From Nectonema munidae (Eukaryota; Nematomorpha; Nectonematoida; Nectonematidae): a DNA stretch of 64,000 nt. The stretch is from the NCBI GenBank assembly GCA_030549495.1, contig JAUIRK010001034.1:1240001-1304000 (forward strand), in the 5' to 3' direction. Below the pieces are notes generated by a model. It searched no databases. It saw only the letters and a list, made by a program, of their open reading frames with translations, and was not told where the DNA came from. This document shows positions 1 through 14,200 of the stretch, piece by piece. A program made the position numbers and the translations under genes. Numbering within the stretch: the first letter of the stretch is position 1; every line of letters starts with the position of its first letter.

Positions 1-2140
1 CATCAAGTGATTGTATAACTGACTTTGCTTTCTGCGTATACGGTAGCGTATTCATAAGAAAGACAAAAGAACGATAAATTCTGGACTGATGTCGATGAGA
101 GCGAATTTAGACGCGCACAAGAAGCTTGACAGCTTGAAAATAATCTTAATAAAGGATACCCTAAATTGCGCCACGAGTTTACACATGTTTTTTGAATTGG
201 AAGAATTAAACTTACGAAATATGAAAAAATTAGTTACAAAAGGAGAGAATGATTTTATGATTTATATATAATTCAGTGTTTTCCAAACTTTTCCCATCTA
301 ATGCCCCCTAAACCACATTACTTCAAGGAAACATCTCTTACTTATAAAATATTTATTCTGATAGCCATCTATCGCTTTCTTTCATTAATTAAAATTTCAT
401 TTGCAGCACTAAATCCATTTTCTACCAAACAATCTGTGAGGAAGAATAAAAGTATATCAGTCACTTACGAATACTGGAAAGAGAATCTAGCTTTTTTTTG
501 ATATCCACAATTTTATGACTACATATATAAACTATTTTTCTAAATCCTAAGAATTTTAAAACACCGCTTTGGGGGCGCCCTGGCTACTTTGGGAACCACA
601 GATTCAATGCAAGACTCTTTAACCCATGTTTTTGAGATTTGTTAGATTTATGTCAAACTGCATGGAGTCATGAGTTCATTTTCACGATTTAAAAATATTT
701 CAACCTAACTTAGGAATAGAATGATAAAAAATTTATTATATATATGCAAATAACAGGGATATGATGTTAATGGCGAAATTTGTATGTATAAGAGCGCTTC
801 TACTTATGGGTTGGATGAGATGTGTGCATGTAATCGTATCATTTACAAATGAACATGAAACGGATGAGAATTTCTCCTCAAAGACAAAATATGATAAAAA
901 AGAACAGTATCACCAATATAAATAATAATAATAATAATAAACCAGTCAAAAGCAAGAACTATACAAACTAAATTTGATTGGTGATTTTGTTATCTTTTCT
1001 TTTAAGGATTGAAAAAAGGTCAAATTTTCAGTGATGATTGGCTGCTAGAGTTTATGTTCTACCAATAGAATAGGATGTATTTGGTGGGCTAGGTTTGATA
1101 CGTTCTTTCTTTGTGACATGATTCAGAATGAAGAGAGAGAATAATACTATGGCGTAGATAGGAAAAGAACTATTGTTTTGAGACATCTTTATCTAAAAAA
1201 TATTGTAATTAGTTATTTATCAAATAGAAAATTTATGGATATTCCCTTATGATCCCCTTCAATCTTATAAAAAGTACGTTTTTATTTGTAAAATAAGATT
1301 TTTTTAAATTTAAAATGTAAGACCTATTTTTCTCATTTACACTTACTTTCCAGAAATGGTTCTATTGATTTCTTTCAAAGTGAAAAATGAAGTACATTAA
1401 TATCTAATGATATTAAATATTTTAAAATTAAATGATCAATGAGAAATAAATATTGCTATCATAATTTTATCCGCAGAATTGAGGATATGCCGATTTACAA
1501 AGCGTGAGTTTTGATAAAGACAACAACTTTACTACTTACCTCATTTTAACATTGAGAAATATTTCCTTAAAATTTTTATTAGCTCTCACATAAATATAAT
1601 TGAGCTTCACGATATATTTATAAAAATCGGTTAAATCAGCATAACTAACTGGACAAGAGAAAAAGTTCAAAGAAAAAAAGTATCGAATAAATAATTAAAA
1701 TTTCCTATCCTATTATTTCATAGAAAGTTCTAAGCGTAGAAAAACTCAAATCAACAAATCGATCTTAATGACACTTTTTTCATTTTTCAATGAAATCAAA
1801 ACAAAAAATAGCAGAATATCAGATGAATAGGGAGAGATAGGAATTTTATTTATAATGAGACTTTCCAAATAACACTAACAAAAGTTTATATAAACGCAAT
1901 AACTCAAATCCTAAAAATATCGTTAATACGCGTGTAAAACATGTGAGTGTATATCTACCACAAATAACTAATAATAATAAACAAGGATCAGATTGTATTA
2001 TCAATACAACAGTGGCATCAAATGACAACATATGGTTGTTAGAAAAAGAGCAACTCAAGTTGAGGGTAATATAATGATGAGACTTTAATATATCAAGAAA
2101 TACTGCGTTAAAGCAACATTTTTTCATCATCCCTGTTTAT
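1..2140. other. Gene-free AT-rich flank
   Basis: No convincing gene is seen. Open frames here are short, rich in rare AT codons and show no domain. The stretch holds a short AAT-repeat microsatellite near 922-941 and a GC-richer patch near 567-600 whose sequence resembles the end of a DNA transposon but has no visible partner. Further 3' ankyrin exons or 3' UTR could lie here, but none can be placed. Confidence 0.5.
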
Positions 2141-2147
2141 ATTGTAG

Positions 2148-2153
2148 TTTATT
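2148..2153 (-). terminator. Candidate poly(A) signal of the ankyrin gene
   Basis: The minus strand carries AATAAA about 50 nt after the stop codon at 2203-2201 that ends the frame if the exon at 2676 is read through its candidate donor. This fits a terminal exon. AATAAA is common by chance in DNA this AT-rich, and the donor at 2322 offers the alternative that the gene continues to the left of the window. Confidence 0.3.
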
Positions 2154-2200
2154 TAAAAAATAATAAATATTTATAAATTTAGCCTTTTTCAATAATTCCT

Positions 2201-5200
2201 TTATAGCACAGATTCTAACAAGAAAAATATAGAGTAACTCTTCCTCATTACATCACTATTTCTGCTTCGTATGAAGGTTGTGATAGAACGAGATAAATAT
2301 GAAGATATATATATATATATACCAGAACGAGTTCTAGAAAGTTCTGAAAACTCCTTTGTCGTTTCACGTTGCATGAAAGAAGGGGAAGCATTTGGATGTG
2401 AGGAGAAAGTTATATTTTTCTCGCTCCTTGATCTATCAAATTGATCCATTCCTTCGCTACGGGGGCCTCCCTTGCTACTTCCATCAGCGAGAAGAGTTTC
2501 TATGGATTCAGGAAAAGAGTATATCGTTGCGCTATCTTTGGGAACAGTGAAGAATTTTTGGGATGTCTGTTCATACGCGGTGTTGGCGTAGGAGGATTTT
2601 GGCGAGGAATCAAAGGAAAAATCGATGGATGAAACTCTCTTTGGAGTGTAAACATCTTGTGTTCTCTCTGTCATCTCTATAAAAATAAGCATATAAACAC
2701 ATATCCAATCCAATCGTATCCTCTGAAACATTCTCAGCGTTGTACACAACGAATTTTCCCTCCCCTCAGAAGTTCTACTTCCCCTCAGAAGTTCTACTAA
2801 CAACTTAAAACGATGAAAACTTAGTAAGGCATGCAAAATAACAAGACAACAGATGGTAGAAACAATTATAACAGTATTAAAGACCAAATATATTATTTCA
2901 AAATATACATGTTTTTATTGGTTTAACACGGTTTTTCTTTTATTAACACTTTCTCACATTTTAATTTTATCACCTTTATTTGTTTTTTTTCCATTATCAT
3001 AATTTCATACTCCGAAACTAATTAAGTTTTTTTTAATTTTCTATAATTAATTAGCTCATATCTGTCAATTATATTATTTCTATATTTGTATTAGATTTTC
3101 ATTATAATGACATTTCAATAAAATCAGTATATGCAGTACATTTTTAATTTTAAAAAATATTACATGCAAAATGAAAGACGGATATAAATTTCTTTTATTA
3201 AAAAACCTGGAAAGTCTTGAACAGGACTTATGGATCGCAATTCATTTATGATGAGGGATTCTGCATTCATTCTTACGTCATCTTCTTCATCATCATTATA
3301 AAGTCTTTGTGCGTGGAAATGGCGGGAGGGTGCATCGATGCTTCGCTCTGAAGATGTAACCACAGGCTTTGCAGTTGCTTCTATTTGTGGCGATGATGTG
3401 CATTTTTCATCTACAAAACATAAAACAATTTGATCATCTCTATTTTGATAGAAAGCTCTAGTCGTCCTCTACAGAATACTACTCCTCTTTGAATGCGAGA
3501 TACGAAAAGAGAAATTATTCAAGTCAGTCACTTTTTGTTAAGAGATTCCAAATCAGTGTTTTTAAGCAAAGATAGATCTCTGGTAGGTTAAATGAAAGAG
3601 GGTAGACGACTGGTTATACAATTAACTATCAATGTCATAAAATGGTAATTAAAAATTAGTAGACTTATACGGATAAGATTTGCACCGGTATCGACTTAAT
3701 TTTGCTTGCAGCATCGCCTTTTTTATTATTGCCCGATTTCTTGAGCCGAAGAAGTAAAATAAAACCTTCATTTTCTTCAAATGCTTCTCTACAACCATAC
3801 ACTATCTTCTTCTGAAGCATTTAGTAGCTTTTTTGTATTTATACCGGCCAGTTTAAAATCACGCATACACATTATTCCTAATTTATTCAAGGATTCGGAG
3901 TCGACAACGCTTTGAAAACTGGGATTGGTACATCACTTAAAATTAGCATTCCCTTATGTGAATACTTTCTTCATTTGGTTGAAGCCATGTAAAAAAAAAG
4001 TTTGCATCAAACATTTGCAAAAAAATCAGATAGGCATTTTGAATTGATAAGGAATTTGGGTTAAGAGATCCTATTTCCATATCCAGAAGCCATACAAAAT
4101 CTCAAATGTAGCGCTAATAACCACCCTTAACAATATTGCATGAAGTTCATTCTGAATGTATGGAACAGAATAATTTTGTTAAGATTTAAAAAAAATGCAC
4201 CATATGAGGCAGATGCTGGCTTTGATTGTGTAGGAAGATGATGACTGGGCGAAAATATAGTTTCGATTTCTCTACTGGAATCTTTGAATTGATGAAAACT
4301 ATCATCTCTGCGATTTTGACCTTGAAAATAAAAGGAAATGAGAATTGCATTTGCATGTAAAAGAGACATCAAACATGATTAAGCAGAAAAGAGTAAGAAG
4401 GGTAGCGAAGAGAAAATAAATAAAAATACACAGAAATCAAAATAAGTGAAGAATCAAATGAGGAGAATTCGTATCATCATGAGTGGTAGTATAAAAGGTA
4501 AGCAATCTTTGGCTTAAAAGCTGAGCCAAATTGTCAATTGGGTATACTATTGGCATACAGAGATCATAATATGAATAATTTTATGATTAGTGCGGTATGG
4601 TCAACTCACTGTGCAGAGCTCTAAAAACAAATGTCTTTCCTCGTAACCCGGTTTTAAGCCCACGATACACCAGTCTCCTCACTACATCTCTTCATTCATT
4701 CCGACATGCTGTCCTTGAACTTGATTTGAGTTATTTATATATGCATATAATTTTATGAGAGTAAAATAAAGATAGCAAAGACTTGTTAATATTTGCATTA
4801 GTAGTTGAAAGTAAGTAGTTTGACATAACTATCACCTACCAGATGTTGCTGGGCGCAATTTTGTGAAATCTTTTCTCATGTTGTGGTTAGTGGGGTTGTC
4901 ATCATCTTTGTTATGCGTAACATTAATCTTAACATTTAAAAAGAATGTTGGAAAATTTTGTTCTTCCCTCTTCTTGGAGATCTGTTGATCATAATATGAC
5001 CTTGACGAAATCTCCTCTAAAGATTTAAAATCTTCGTAGTGATGGTGATGATGATGATGATGAATTACTGGCGGGAAGTTTGAAACTTGACAGTTAAAAT
5101 CTTGAATGGAATGGAAAGGTAATTTTAGCGGGAAAGATGCTAGGCGCTGATATGAAGTTGTGGCGTTTGAGTTTCTACTTTTTTGAATATTTTTTTCAAT

Positions 5201-8200
5201 TTTTGCCGTAAGCGAGAACTCTTTGACGGAAGACGTAGATGTCGTTTTACGATAACATGAACCAGATGATCGCCATCTTGGATACGGTAGTGGACAGGAC
5301 ATTGCATCATTAGAATGGTATTCAGAGAATGATGCTGATGATGTAAAGGCTTCATTATTACGAGATCTGATTTTTGGAAACGTTTTGTTCCTCTCGTACA
5401 GATGATCAATGTCATCGTACTGTGGAAATTGGCTTGGCTTGATCACCATGATTTCTTCGCTTACGCAATACTCATCTGAAATCAGTCCCTCCTTTTCGCG
5501 CTTGACTGGGATGGACCACCAAGAATCGACATGATCATTTTCATCCTCAAATTCACTTCGGTTTTTTGCGTAATTTAACGAAGCGTACGCCGAATCAAAA
5601 ATATCGTCTTCTTCAATGGTTGCTGCTGCTATGGTAAAAAATTAAATCGCTGTAGTATATATTGCATGCGGTAAAAATGCGTATGTGGCAATTAACTAAA
5701 ATAATATATACAAGTTATAAGTGCTGAATGTTCAAGACATCATCTCGCAAGAAAATGATACATTTCGAACACGCTAATTTAAATCATTTACAATATTGTG
5801 TATTTGAAAGAGTGATATAAAATGGAGGAACAACCTTTAAAAAAAGAAACTTTTTAAAAAAAGTTGTTTCTTTCAACTTGTTTCAAACAAAGACACTTTA
5901 GCTCAAATGAACATGGTAAAACAGAAACTTGTGCATAAAAATAAGGATGCACTATGAGTTAAAATTCATAAAAATGATAAATAAAAATTGAAAAAATGCC
6001 GCTATTCTGGCAATAGTAGAGAAAAGTGGAATTTGAATATTTCCACTTCAAATAGGTAATAAATGAGAGTTTTTACAAATTTTAACAAACTTGTCATATT
6101 GCATTCTTATTTTTATGAATCACTTTATAAATTTGTTTTATCAAAGAATCCTCTACCAGTTTTCAAATGATTCCGATGGCCCCAAGGAATCTTCAAAAGA
6201 TTTGCGTTATATGCTAGAAATCAAATAATCAGTTAATAACTAAATTGAAAGTAAATTTATGATGATTAAAATATCCGAAACTACCCTAAAAAAATTTTGT
6301 TTCAGCCCATATATTAAATGGGCGAAACCCTTTTTCAGCACGTAAGTGTTTTTTTTAACATTTACGATTTATTGTTGAAAAGAATATCGATTGCATCAAA
6401 AAGGGAATATAAATACTATCGCCTCTCAATAATTATTTTGATTGTTCACAGGGTTAAAACATGTGAGCGTACCCTTTTCTTTACTCGTTTTCCGTGCACA
6501 AGAACACGTGTTGTTTGTACTGCGGATAAAATTTGGAAATTTTAAAAGTTTTCACTCAAATATTTGTGTAATATTGAAATGCACACACCTTTCGAGTTCC
6601 TCAACGAAAAATGATCTACGATAAAATATTATCCTAAAGATTAAATCCTTCAGATCATCTTGTTTAATTATATGTGTTACTCTTCAATATTGATACTTCA
6701 TTTCGTTATGGAATATGGTGATATTTTTGACTGAGGAAAATTGAAACCGAAATCATTCATGCAAAATTAGGAAAAAAAAATAAATCTGAACTATTTTTCT
6801 GATTTATCCTTTCTTTTGTTTTTGTACTCATTTCAAATATTTGTGATAGTGTGGAAACAAGTATATGATACATATGCTTCACATTTCGCACGAGAACATC
6901 GCAAAATGGTAGATCATTCAGGAATCCAAAATTTGACACTTCATATTAAAATTTTGCGTTGTGACAACTGATTTTTCTACGGTCCTTCACCCTTTGTTGC
7001 ATGTTTAAAATATCAAATCATTGTCAAGTAGAAGTTAAGAAGATTGAACCGAAACGTAAGCACAACTAAAAACGTGCAAAATTTTAAAGTTACCATTTGA
7101 AATTTGGCGAGAATTCGAAACACCATCATACGCTTGAAGATCGTCAACATCTTTCCAATGCACGAGATGAGAAGCATTATCACCCGCGTCGCCGGAAAAA
7201 GTTTTAGGATCGTATATTTCGAATTTTTCTTCGGGTGGTTCGCTTTTGCTAGAAGACTCTGCAACGAGAATTCCTTGAAAATCTTCAGAAGAAAGCTTAA
7301 TGTTTCGTAAAATTTGTTCGGCTGAGCGAAGATAGATATCGTATTTATCTTTGTGTTTTGAGTTATTAGCTGCAGCTTCATGATGAACAATATCTTTTTC
7401 CGTTTCAATTTTTTCGGAGCCATAGTCTGAAATTTGAGGAGGTGTCGCCTTTTGAATTTGAACTTTTTGATCGGAAAAAGCATCTTTCAAAACTCGGTCT
7501 ACCAAATCTTCTGAAACTTGATTCATCATCATCAGATTTTTTGCGGAATTACTTTCTAAATCGTCTTTCGGAAATGAATCTAAAAATTCTTCTTCGGAGC
7601 TGTGATTCTTTAAAGCAGCTTTTGTATCGATTTCCTGTGAAGTTGGAGAAATTCGTTCTAAATATTTTTCAAGTTGCGTTCATAAAAATGAACAATTTAA
7701 AATCATAACACGGAAAAGCAAGAGTGATAAATTTCATTTCCTTTCCCTAAGAAAAATGTGATGAACACAAATAAGACGCGAAATTTGCCGAAAAGATTTC
7801 CAAAAAGAAAAATAAAAATAAACATGCAGGAAACAATTATGTCGGCATTTCAGTTGAGTAGAAAAAATAACCTTCTTTTCCAGGGAACTCGTGTGTTCCA
7901 TTCCCTCCTGCCAGTGACTCAAGTTGGGTAGCATTCCCAAATGAAAAATTTTCTTGTTCTTGATCTTTTGAGTTTTTTGGAATCACCTTTTGTTTTATAT
8001 GCAAATTGATTTTAATGTTCGTCACGCTGCTCTCGTCTTCTGTGCCTCTTTTAACTTTCGGAGAATTACGGGAATTTGCGAAAATTTGTGGCTCAATAAC
8101 TAGAAAAGAGAAAAATAGAGAGAAATTTTTTTACATAAAATGTAAACAACGTTACCTTGTTCCATTTCAAAATTTTATTTACTAAAGAAGTGTATAACTG

Positions 8201-11200
8201 TTTGTTCTTGGCGAAAAAGTGTTATTTTCTAACTTCTTGCATTACAAGACAATAGAATATGCGAATTATTCGTTTTAAACTTTGCTTTTGTGCGTTATTG
8301 GATAAATTTTTGATAAAAATGACTTAATTTGACCATTTTTTGGAAGAAAAAACAACACAAAAATATAATGTTTTATTTTAAATCTTCTGATATCAAATTA
8401 AAAAGGGCAGTTTTGCTAAATTCATCATCATCATGCAACAAATTACTTTCCCCAAATAGGCCGCAAGTTCCTTCATCAAAATCTTATTTAAAAATACAAT
8501 CATCAATATTTATTGAGTTTATTTTTTTTCAAATTTAAAAGTAAAATATGTGAGTGCTATTTTTTTGTTTTTGACAACTTGGTTTGACCAAGACAAACTT
8601 TAATAATCTCTTCCTTCAACATCTTAAACCACAAAAATTCAAAAAAGACTCATCGAGTTGAAATATTCTCTTTAAAAAAGATTTGTCATAGTTATATTTT
8701 TAGATTACATTTTGCAAAGAATATAAAGCTTTCAGCCTGACTCTTCTCTTATAAATTTTGTCTACATATCATAAATATATAACTTAACCGTTATGGGTTA
8801 AATTTACACAAATATTACGATCATGTAATAAAACAAAACTTAAAGAGCATTTATCTACGATTTCTACCGGAATCCTTAGCGAGCTCGTGCCAAACTTCAG
8901 TGTTCGGGGGAATACCGATTGAGAAACGCTGATCTATGGAGTGAAAGAAAGTTACAATCACAAATACAAACTTTTCCTTCAACATCTTTGTTTTAAAACT
9001 ACAACGTTGGAATGTTTTTAAATTTATTTGAAAATTATTGACATATTAGATTGAAATAAGTCAAATTTCCAAATAAAATGTTCTAACCTCAAAAGAAATC
9101 AACAAAAGAAAAGAAAAATTATTTGTTCAGGAACCAAAATTATTCCTTTCCATTTTGTTTAGTTATTAAGAAAGGAGGAATCATAGTTTTAACTCAGAAA
9201 AAGGACAGGAAGGAAATTTTCTTAAATAGTCATACAGCTGACTAGTCTAAACTATATAGCCTTAGCATCGCTCTTCTTATATGCAGTAATTCAGAATATT
9301 TAAAAAACTATTTTCAATTATAAAAATGTTCTTTTCTCAATGAGCAGAAACTTTTCCTCATTCTTTAAAAAATAATGAAAAAAAAATAAACTTTGTCTTA
9401 ATTACTGATTTTATTTTTTTTAAACTTGCATTTTTCATTTGAATAACAATCGATAGCAGCACGGATTCTTGCACTATCCATCTCCAGCGTGCATTTATCA
9501 AGCCTTCTTTCCACAAGATTTTTTTCCTCTCCACAAGTCATTTTTCTTAAGTGCTTTGATAATAATTCATCAACAACTATTGTATTATATGTTACAAAAT
9601 CCTAGATTGAGTGGGCATTCCTGAAAGCTGAGCCAAAAAGCCCAAAGAATTATACAAGTTAACATTTTTCTATAAAATTATTAACCCAAAAATTCCAATC
9701 AAATTTTGCAGACTAAATAATATTTTTTGATCCTCGAAATTACGTTTTCTCATAAAGACTCCGAGTCCATTTTAAGTAGAAAATGTAAACAAAGCTTAAA
9801 CCATTTGCATTGATACAAGCGAGTATTTGAATCTGAAGTAGCAAAAAGTTTTTAGGTCCACTTACACTAAACAGATACAAAAGCATTTTTTCAGTTAATA
9901 CACGTGTGTGTGTGTACAGTGGAAATTGAACGGTACGAGTTATTCTGTAAACCCATGCTCGCCACATGGGCAGGCTAGTTTTATTTCGAAAATTGGCGAA
10001 TGCGTACGAGTTGTTGGCCAAAGCGCTTCGGATGTTCGCTACCACTTTTTCCATTCCGACGTTACACCCTCTCAACTTATTTTGACGAAGGCATTGGTAG
10101 ACGACTCTGAGAAAAGGAAAATTTTGTTTCTCGTAGAGAAATTGAACAAAATAGGTGTTATGACATTAATGAAAATCATGCTATCATTTAATTTCGCATT
10201 TTAACAAGATATGAGAGGACCAAAATATTAATAAAGAGAGCAAATTGAGGCTTCAAAGATCTTTTAGACAGAGAGCTCGCTTACAAGTGAGTTTTAATGA
10301 CTTAAAAATGATATCAACATTTTGGTTAGGGGAAGGTATGCGCTACAAAATATGGACCTGTTGGAAACCAATTAAAATCCTTCATTCCAAGGAAAGATTC
10401 ATTGTATTAGGGAAAAATTAAATATACCAGGAGAGAGAGCAGAGTCAATTTCGGACTTCTTTTCATCTACGTAACTTTTTGGAAGTTGAGAACTGTCCGT
10501 GTCGATGAGAACTTGGCCCAAAAAACGAATTTTGTCATTTCCGAATAAACGAATTTGCTTTGGATTGACAGGAACACATCTGTCTACATTTCTAGCATGT
10601 TCCACAATAAGTTCTGAAGTAGGGGAACCTGAATCACTAACCACTTTGGTTGGATCGTCATTTGTGTTATCGGAAAAACTCGGTTTTAGCGTCGAACCAT
10701 GATCAACACAAAAGGCATCTTCATCCTGGTTTTGAGAATTTTTTTGGAGAGGGTCACTGACTTCCTCTGCATAATTCTTCATTTCTGGAACAACTTTTTC
10801 TTCTTTCGATGCTTCCATATCATTAAAAAGCGCTTCCTTCTCTTTTTCTGAAAAGTAAAAGCAGAATTAAGTATTCGTGAAAAACAAACACGATGGATGA
10901 TGAAGAGAACAATTTACCATATGATTCTAGAACAATTTGCCATTTGGCTTAAACTCAAAAAATTTAAAGAAGCCTCATTCTTTTAGATGACTTGGATTTA
11001 TATCCAAGACAGCTACCGCTATCTCGTTACTATAGTATATTATTATAGCACTGAAACTTACAAAATTAATATCATTATAGATTCAAAGTTTTTTTAATTG
11101 GTGTTTTTCTTTTAGGTATATTGGAAAACAAAATTAAGATATAAATTCGGAAAGAAAAATGTGAAGTTATTCAGAAAAAAGGGAGAGAGTGGAAAATGAA

Positions 11201-14200
11201 AGCTTACTACCTTCAAAATAGTTGTGGGGATTATCGCATCATGACGACGATAAATCAATTGAAGATATAGAAGATTTCAAACAATTGAAAATCGAATTTC
11301 ATAAATCAGTATAGAAATTATGGAGCAAATTCTTTCCTTGAAGAATATCTTAGAGGAATATCCTTTCTGTCAGATTAACAAGTCGATTTTTCACGGTTTG
11401 TATTTTTAACTGATTTATTTTAATTTTCTATCAGATTTTGCTAGAGTTTCAAAGGAGATATCCAATTCTTTCAAATGAAAGACTTGACTTGAAATGTGAA
11501 AAAGTTTTATGTCTTGCTTAAATTTGTAAAAAAATGATGAAAAACTTGAAAAATATAATCATGCTTGGAAGCAATGGCTTTAAGAAAAAAACTTTTCAAA
11601 TAAAGTTTGCACTTTGGATGCAAAGACGAGAAGAAAGGGAATTTCTGTGAGTTTGATAATAAAGAAAGTAATTTGTACGAAGGAAGAAGGACTCTTTGAA
11701 ACTGATAATTTTGTCAGTTAAATTTTGGGATACTTTATGTGAAATTATGTATATAATTTATCATCCTTCAATTTGCATTTGCTAAAAACATTTCGATACG
11801 CCTTTAAACAAATAATTAATGCCGTGATGAAACTTAAAAATGATTGCACTTTGTATCTCTATAAATTTGTTTTTTTGGACTTATCTAGCCTCAATTTTTG
11901 ACATTTTACACTTTATACTACATTGCTCAAAAATAATACGGATATATAAAAAAGCGCCTTAAAAGATTAGCACATTTTTCCATCAATTCTTCTTAGCTTA
12001 AAAGAAGAGATGAAAAATGATCAATATGTTATTTATTTAAGTATCCTTTTTGTGAAATTGAAAGAACACAACTCTAAATAATTTCTATTTTCAAGAATTG
12101 GGAAAAAACTACTTTTTTTATTTTGAATTCATCTTTTGTCTTTTAATATTTCCTTCTTCCCTTTCATATCTTACTTACTAACTACTTTACTTGTTAACTA
12201 AATAAAAAACTAAAAAAAATTTCACAACATAATAAATTTTTTATAAATGAACTTATAAAATAAATTTTAAATATACTTTTTTTTATTATAAAAAAGCGAG
12301 GTTCACGATACTTATAACACTTTTTTGGCATACCTTGAAAATTCTGATTTAACTTATCATCATGATATGATAAAAAGAATACTGCCTGTTAAATTGAAAT
12401 ATAGGAAAAATTGGCAATCTTTATTGACCTTTTTTTCATTTTTTACCTCTATTTTATTGATATAATTTTTTAATAACCGAATGTAGAGTAATTTTGAAAT
12501 TAGTTCAAGAATGAGCACTTAATTTTTGATGATTTCAGAACAGGCACCTGCTTTGATCAATCAAAGAGCAAGGTGGAAGCGAATAGATTGGCACGAGTAA
12601 ATAATTACCGAACAACACAGAAGGAAAGAAGGAAGTTTCAACTTAGATCCGCGTTGAAATATTGAGTGCAGAAAGAGAAGGAACAATTCCCGAAAATCGG
12701 AATTTCTGAAACAAAATAAGCAAAAGAGATGCCCGACAATTCAAAAGAAGTGAATGAAGTAGAGATGCCTTTTTTGTGCAACCCATGTCCGTCCATAGCC
12801 GTTTAACGCTTAACCTATCTACCACTTGCTCGATATTTTAAAACGCTATTTTAACCCGCGTGATCTTTAAAATATACTTTTAGTTCTATTTTACATGAAT
12901 ACGTTTCGATCCTTTCCATAAACACCCACTTTTATTTAAATATTCTTTGACGCTTTTGAGAACTTGAGTTTCTCATTTTTATATTGTTATTTCAGCTTAA
13001 GCATCAAACAATCTTTTTCTCAACTCATTTTTCCTTTAATCTTCAATTTTATTCTAAAAAAAAAAGTCAAATTTTAGGAAACTTTTGAAAATTTTTAAAT
13101 TCATTTAATTTAACTAATCAATTAATTTAACTAATCAATGTTAATTATCTTTAGTAAATCCTTTTAGCGTGGACAACAGGATCCAAACAACGGACCCTCC
13201 TTAAAAGGAATCTATTGAAATTGTAAAATAATTTTGACTTGCATGCAGGCCCAAATTTACTTGCATTTGGCCCTAGATCTAAATTTACTTGCATTTGGTA
13301 TGTTCTAGATGTGGTTTATTACTTCTCTCTTTATATTTTTATCTTATTTACCCATATCGATAGCTTGGCAAAGCTTTGGAAGCATTTTATATGCTGAAGA
13401 AACGAGAGCCCAGTATATATATATCTTTTTGTAAAAAACTTTGAGCCCTTGTAACTTTCTTCGACAAAATGTAAACTGACCAAACTTTGCATAGCTGTTA
13501 AGCTATAAAAATGGAATCTTATATCAAACTTTCAAAAAAATGAACAACTTTCGAAAAAGATATCAAATTTTACGAAAAAGAGTGATATATGTATACAATA
13601 CGTATATAGGACGATATACCCACCACTAGGAGGTGATTTGCAAAAAAAAAATTTTTTTTTTAATATTTTGCATTATATTTATGTTGCATATCTCCAAATT
13701 TGTTCGATTTTTTTTTAAAAAAATTTTCGAGTATTTAACGTAAAACCAAAGAATGGACTCATCAGGTCTATATACCAAATTTCACCACTCATCAGAACTC
13801 TTTGCACCTTTAGGTCCTTTGCCTATATATTCCTTTATAAAAGGAACGCTTGGATATTACCATAGTAAGTATACACCACATGTATACGCACCAGCGAAAT
13901 ATAGTGCCGAAATATAGTCTTTGGTCTATAACGAGTTCTATGTTCTATTAAATTTTATAAGCTTTATATTTCCTTATTTTTGTTAACTGTTTTAGACAAG
14001 GAACATGTCAAATTAAAGCTATAAGTAAGTTTTTTGATATTAGTTAAAATATAACTTAAATTTTCATGAAACTTCACATTTGCCATTTTTCGGCTTTTTA
14101 AACATGATTCGACGGTATCACATTAAGATAAACGCTATTATTATTATTATTACTATTATTTTTAAAAGGTCCACATTTCTAAAAATGTATGCGCTGGTAT

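Noticed and set aside
2201-2887. 228-codon minus-strand frame as one protein
   Set aside because: The part upstream of 2676 is intron: a clear TATAG acceptor and phase match to the exon at 3207 show the true start of the coding segment.
8884-8931. CAGTG...CGCTG segment as a tiny hAT element
   Set aside because: No target duplication and too short; at most one lone terminus.
9740-10075. 111-codon minus-strand frame as an ankyrin exon
   Set aside because: Its possible donor AGT/GTAAGT is in phase 0 while the next exon at 8099 needs phase 1; no domain.
13740-13800. CTGATGAG words on the minus strand suggesting a hammerhead ribozyme
   Set aside because: The paired GAAAC core and closing helices are not found at proper spacing.
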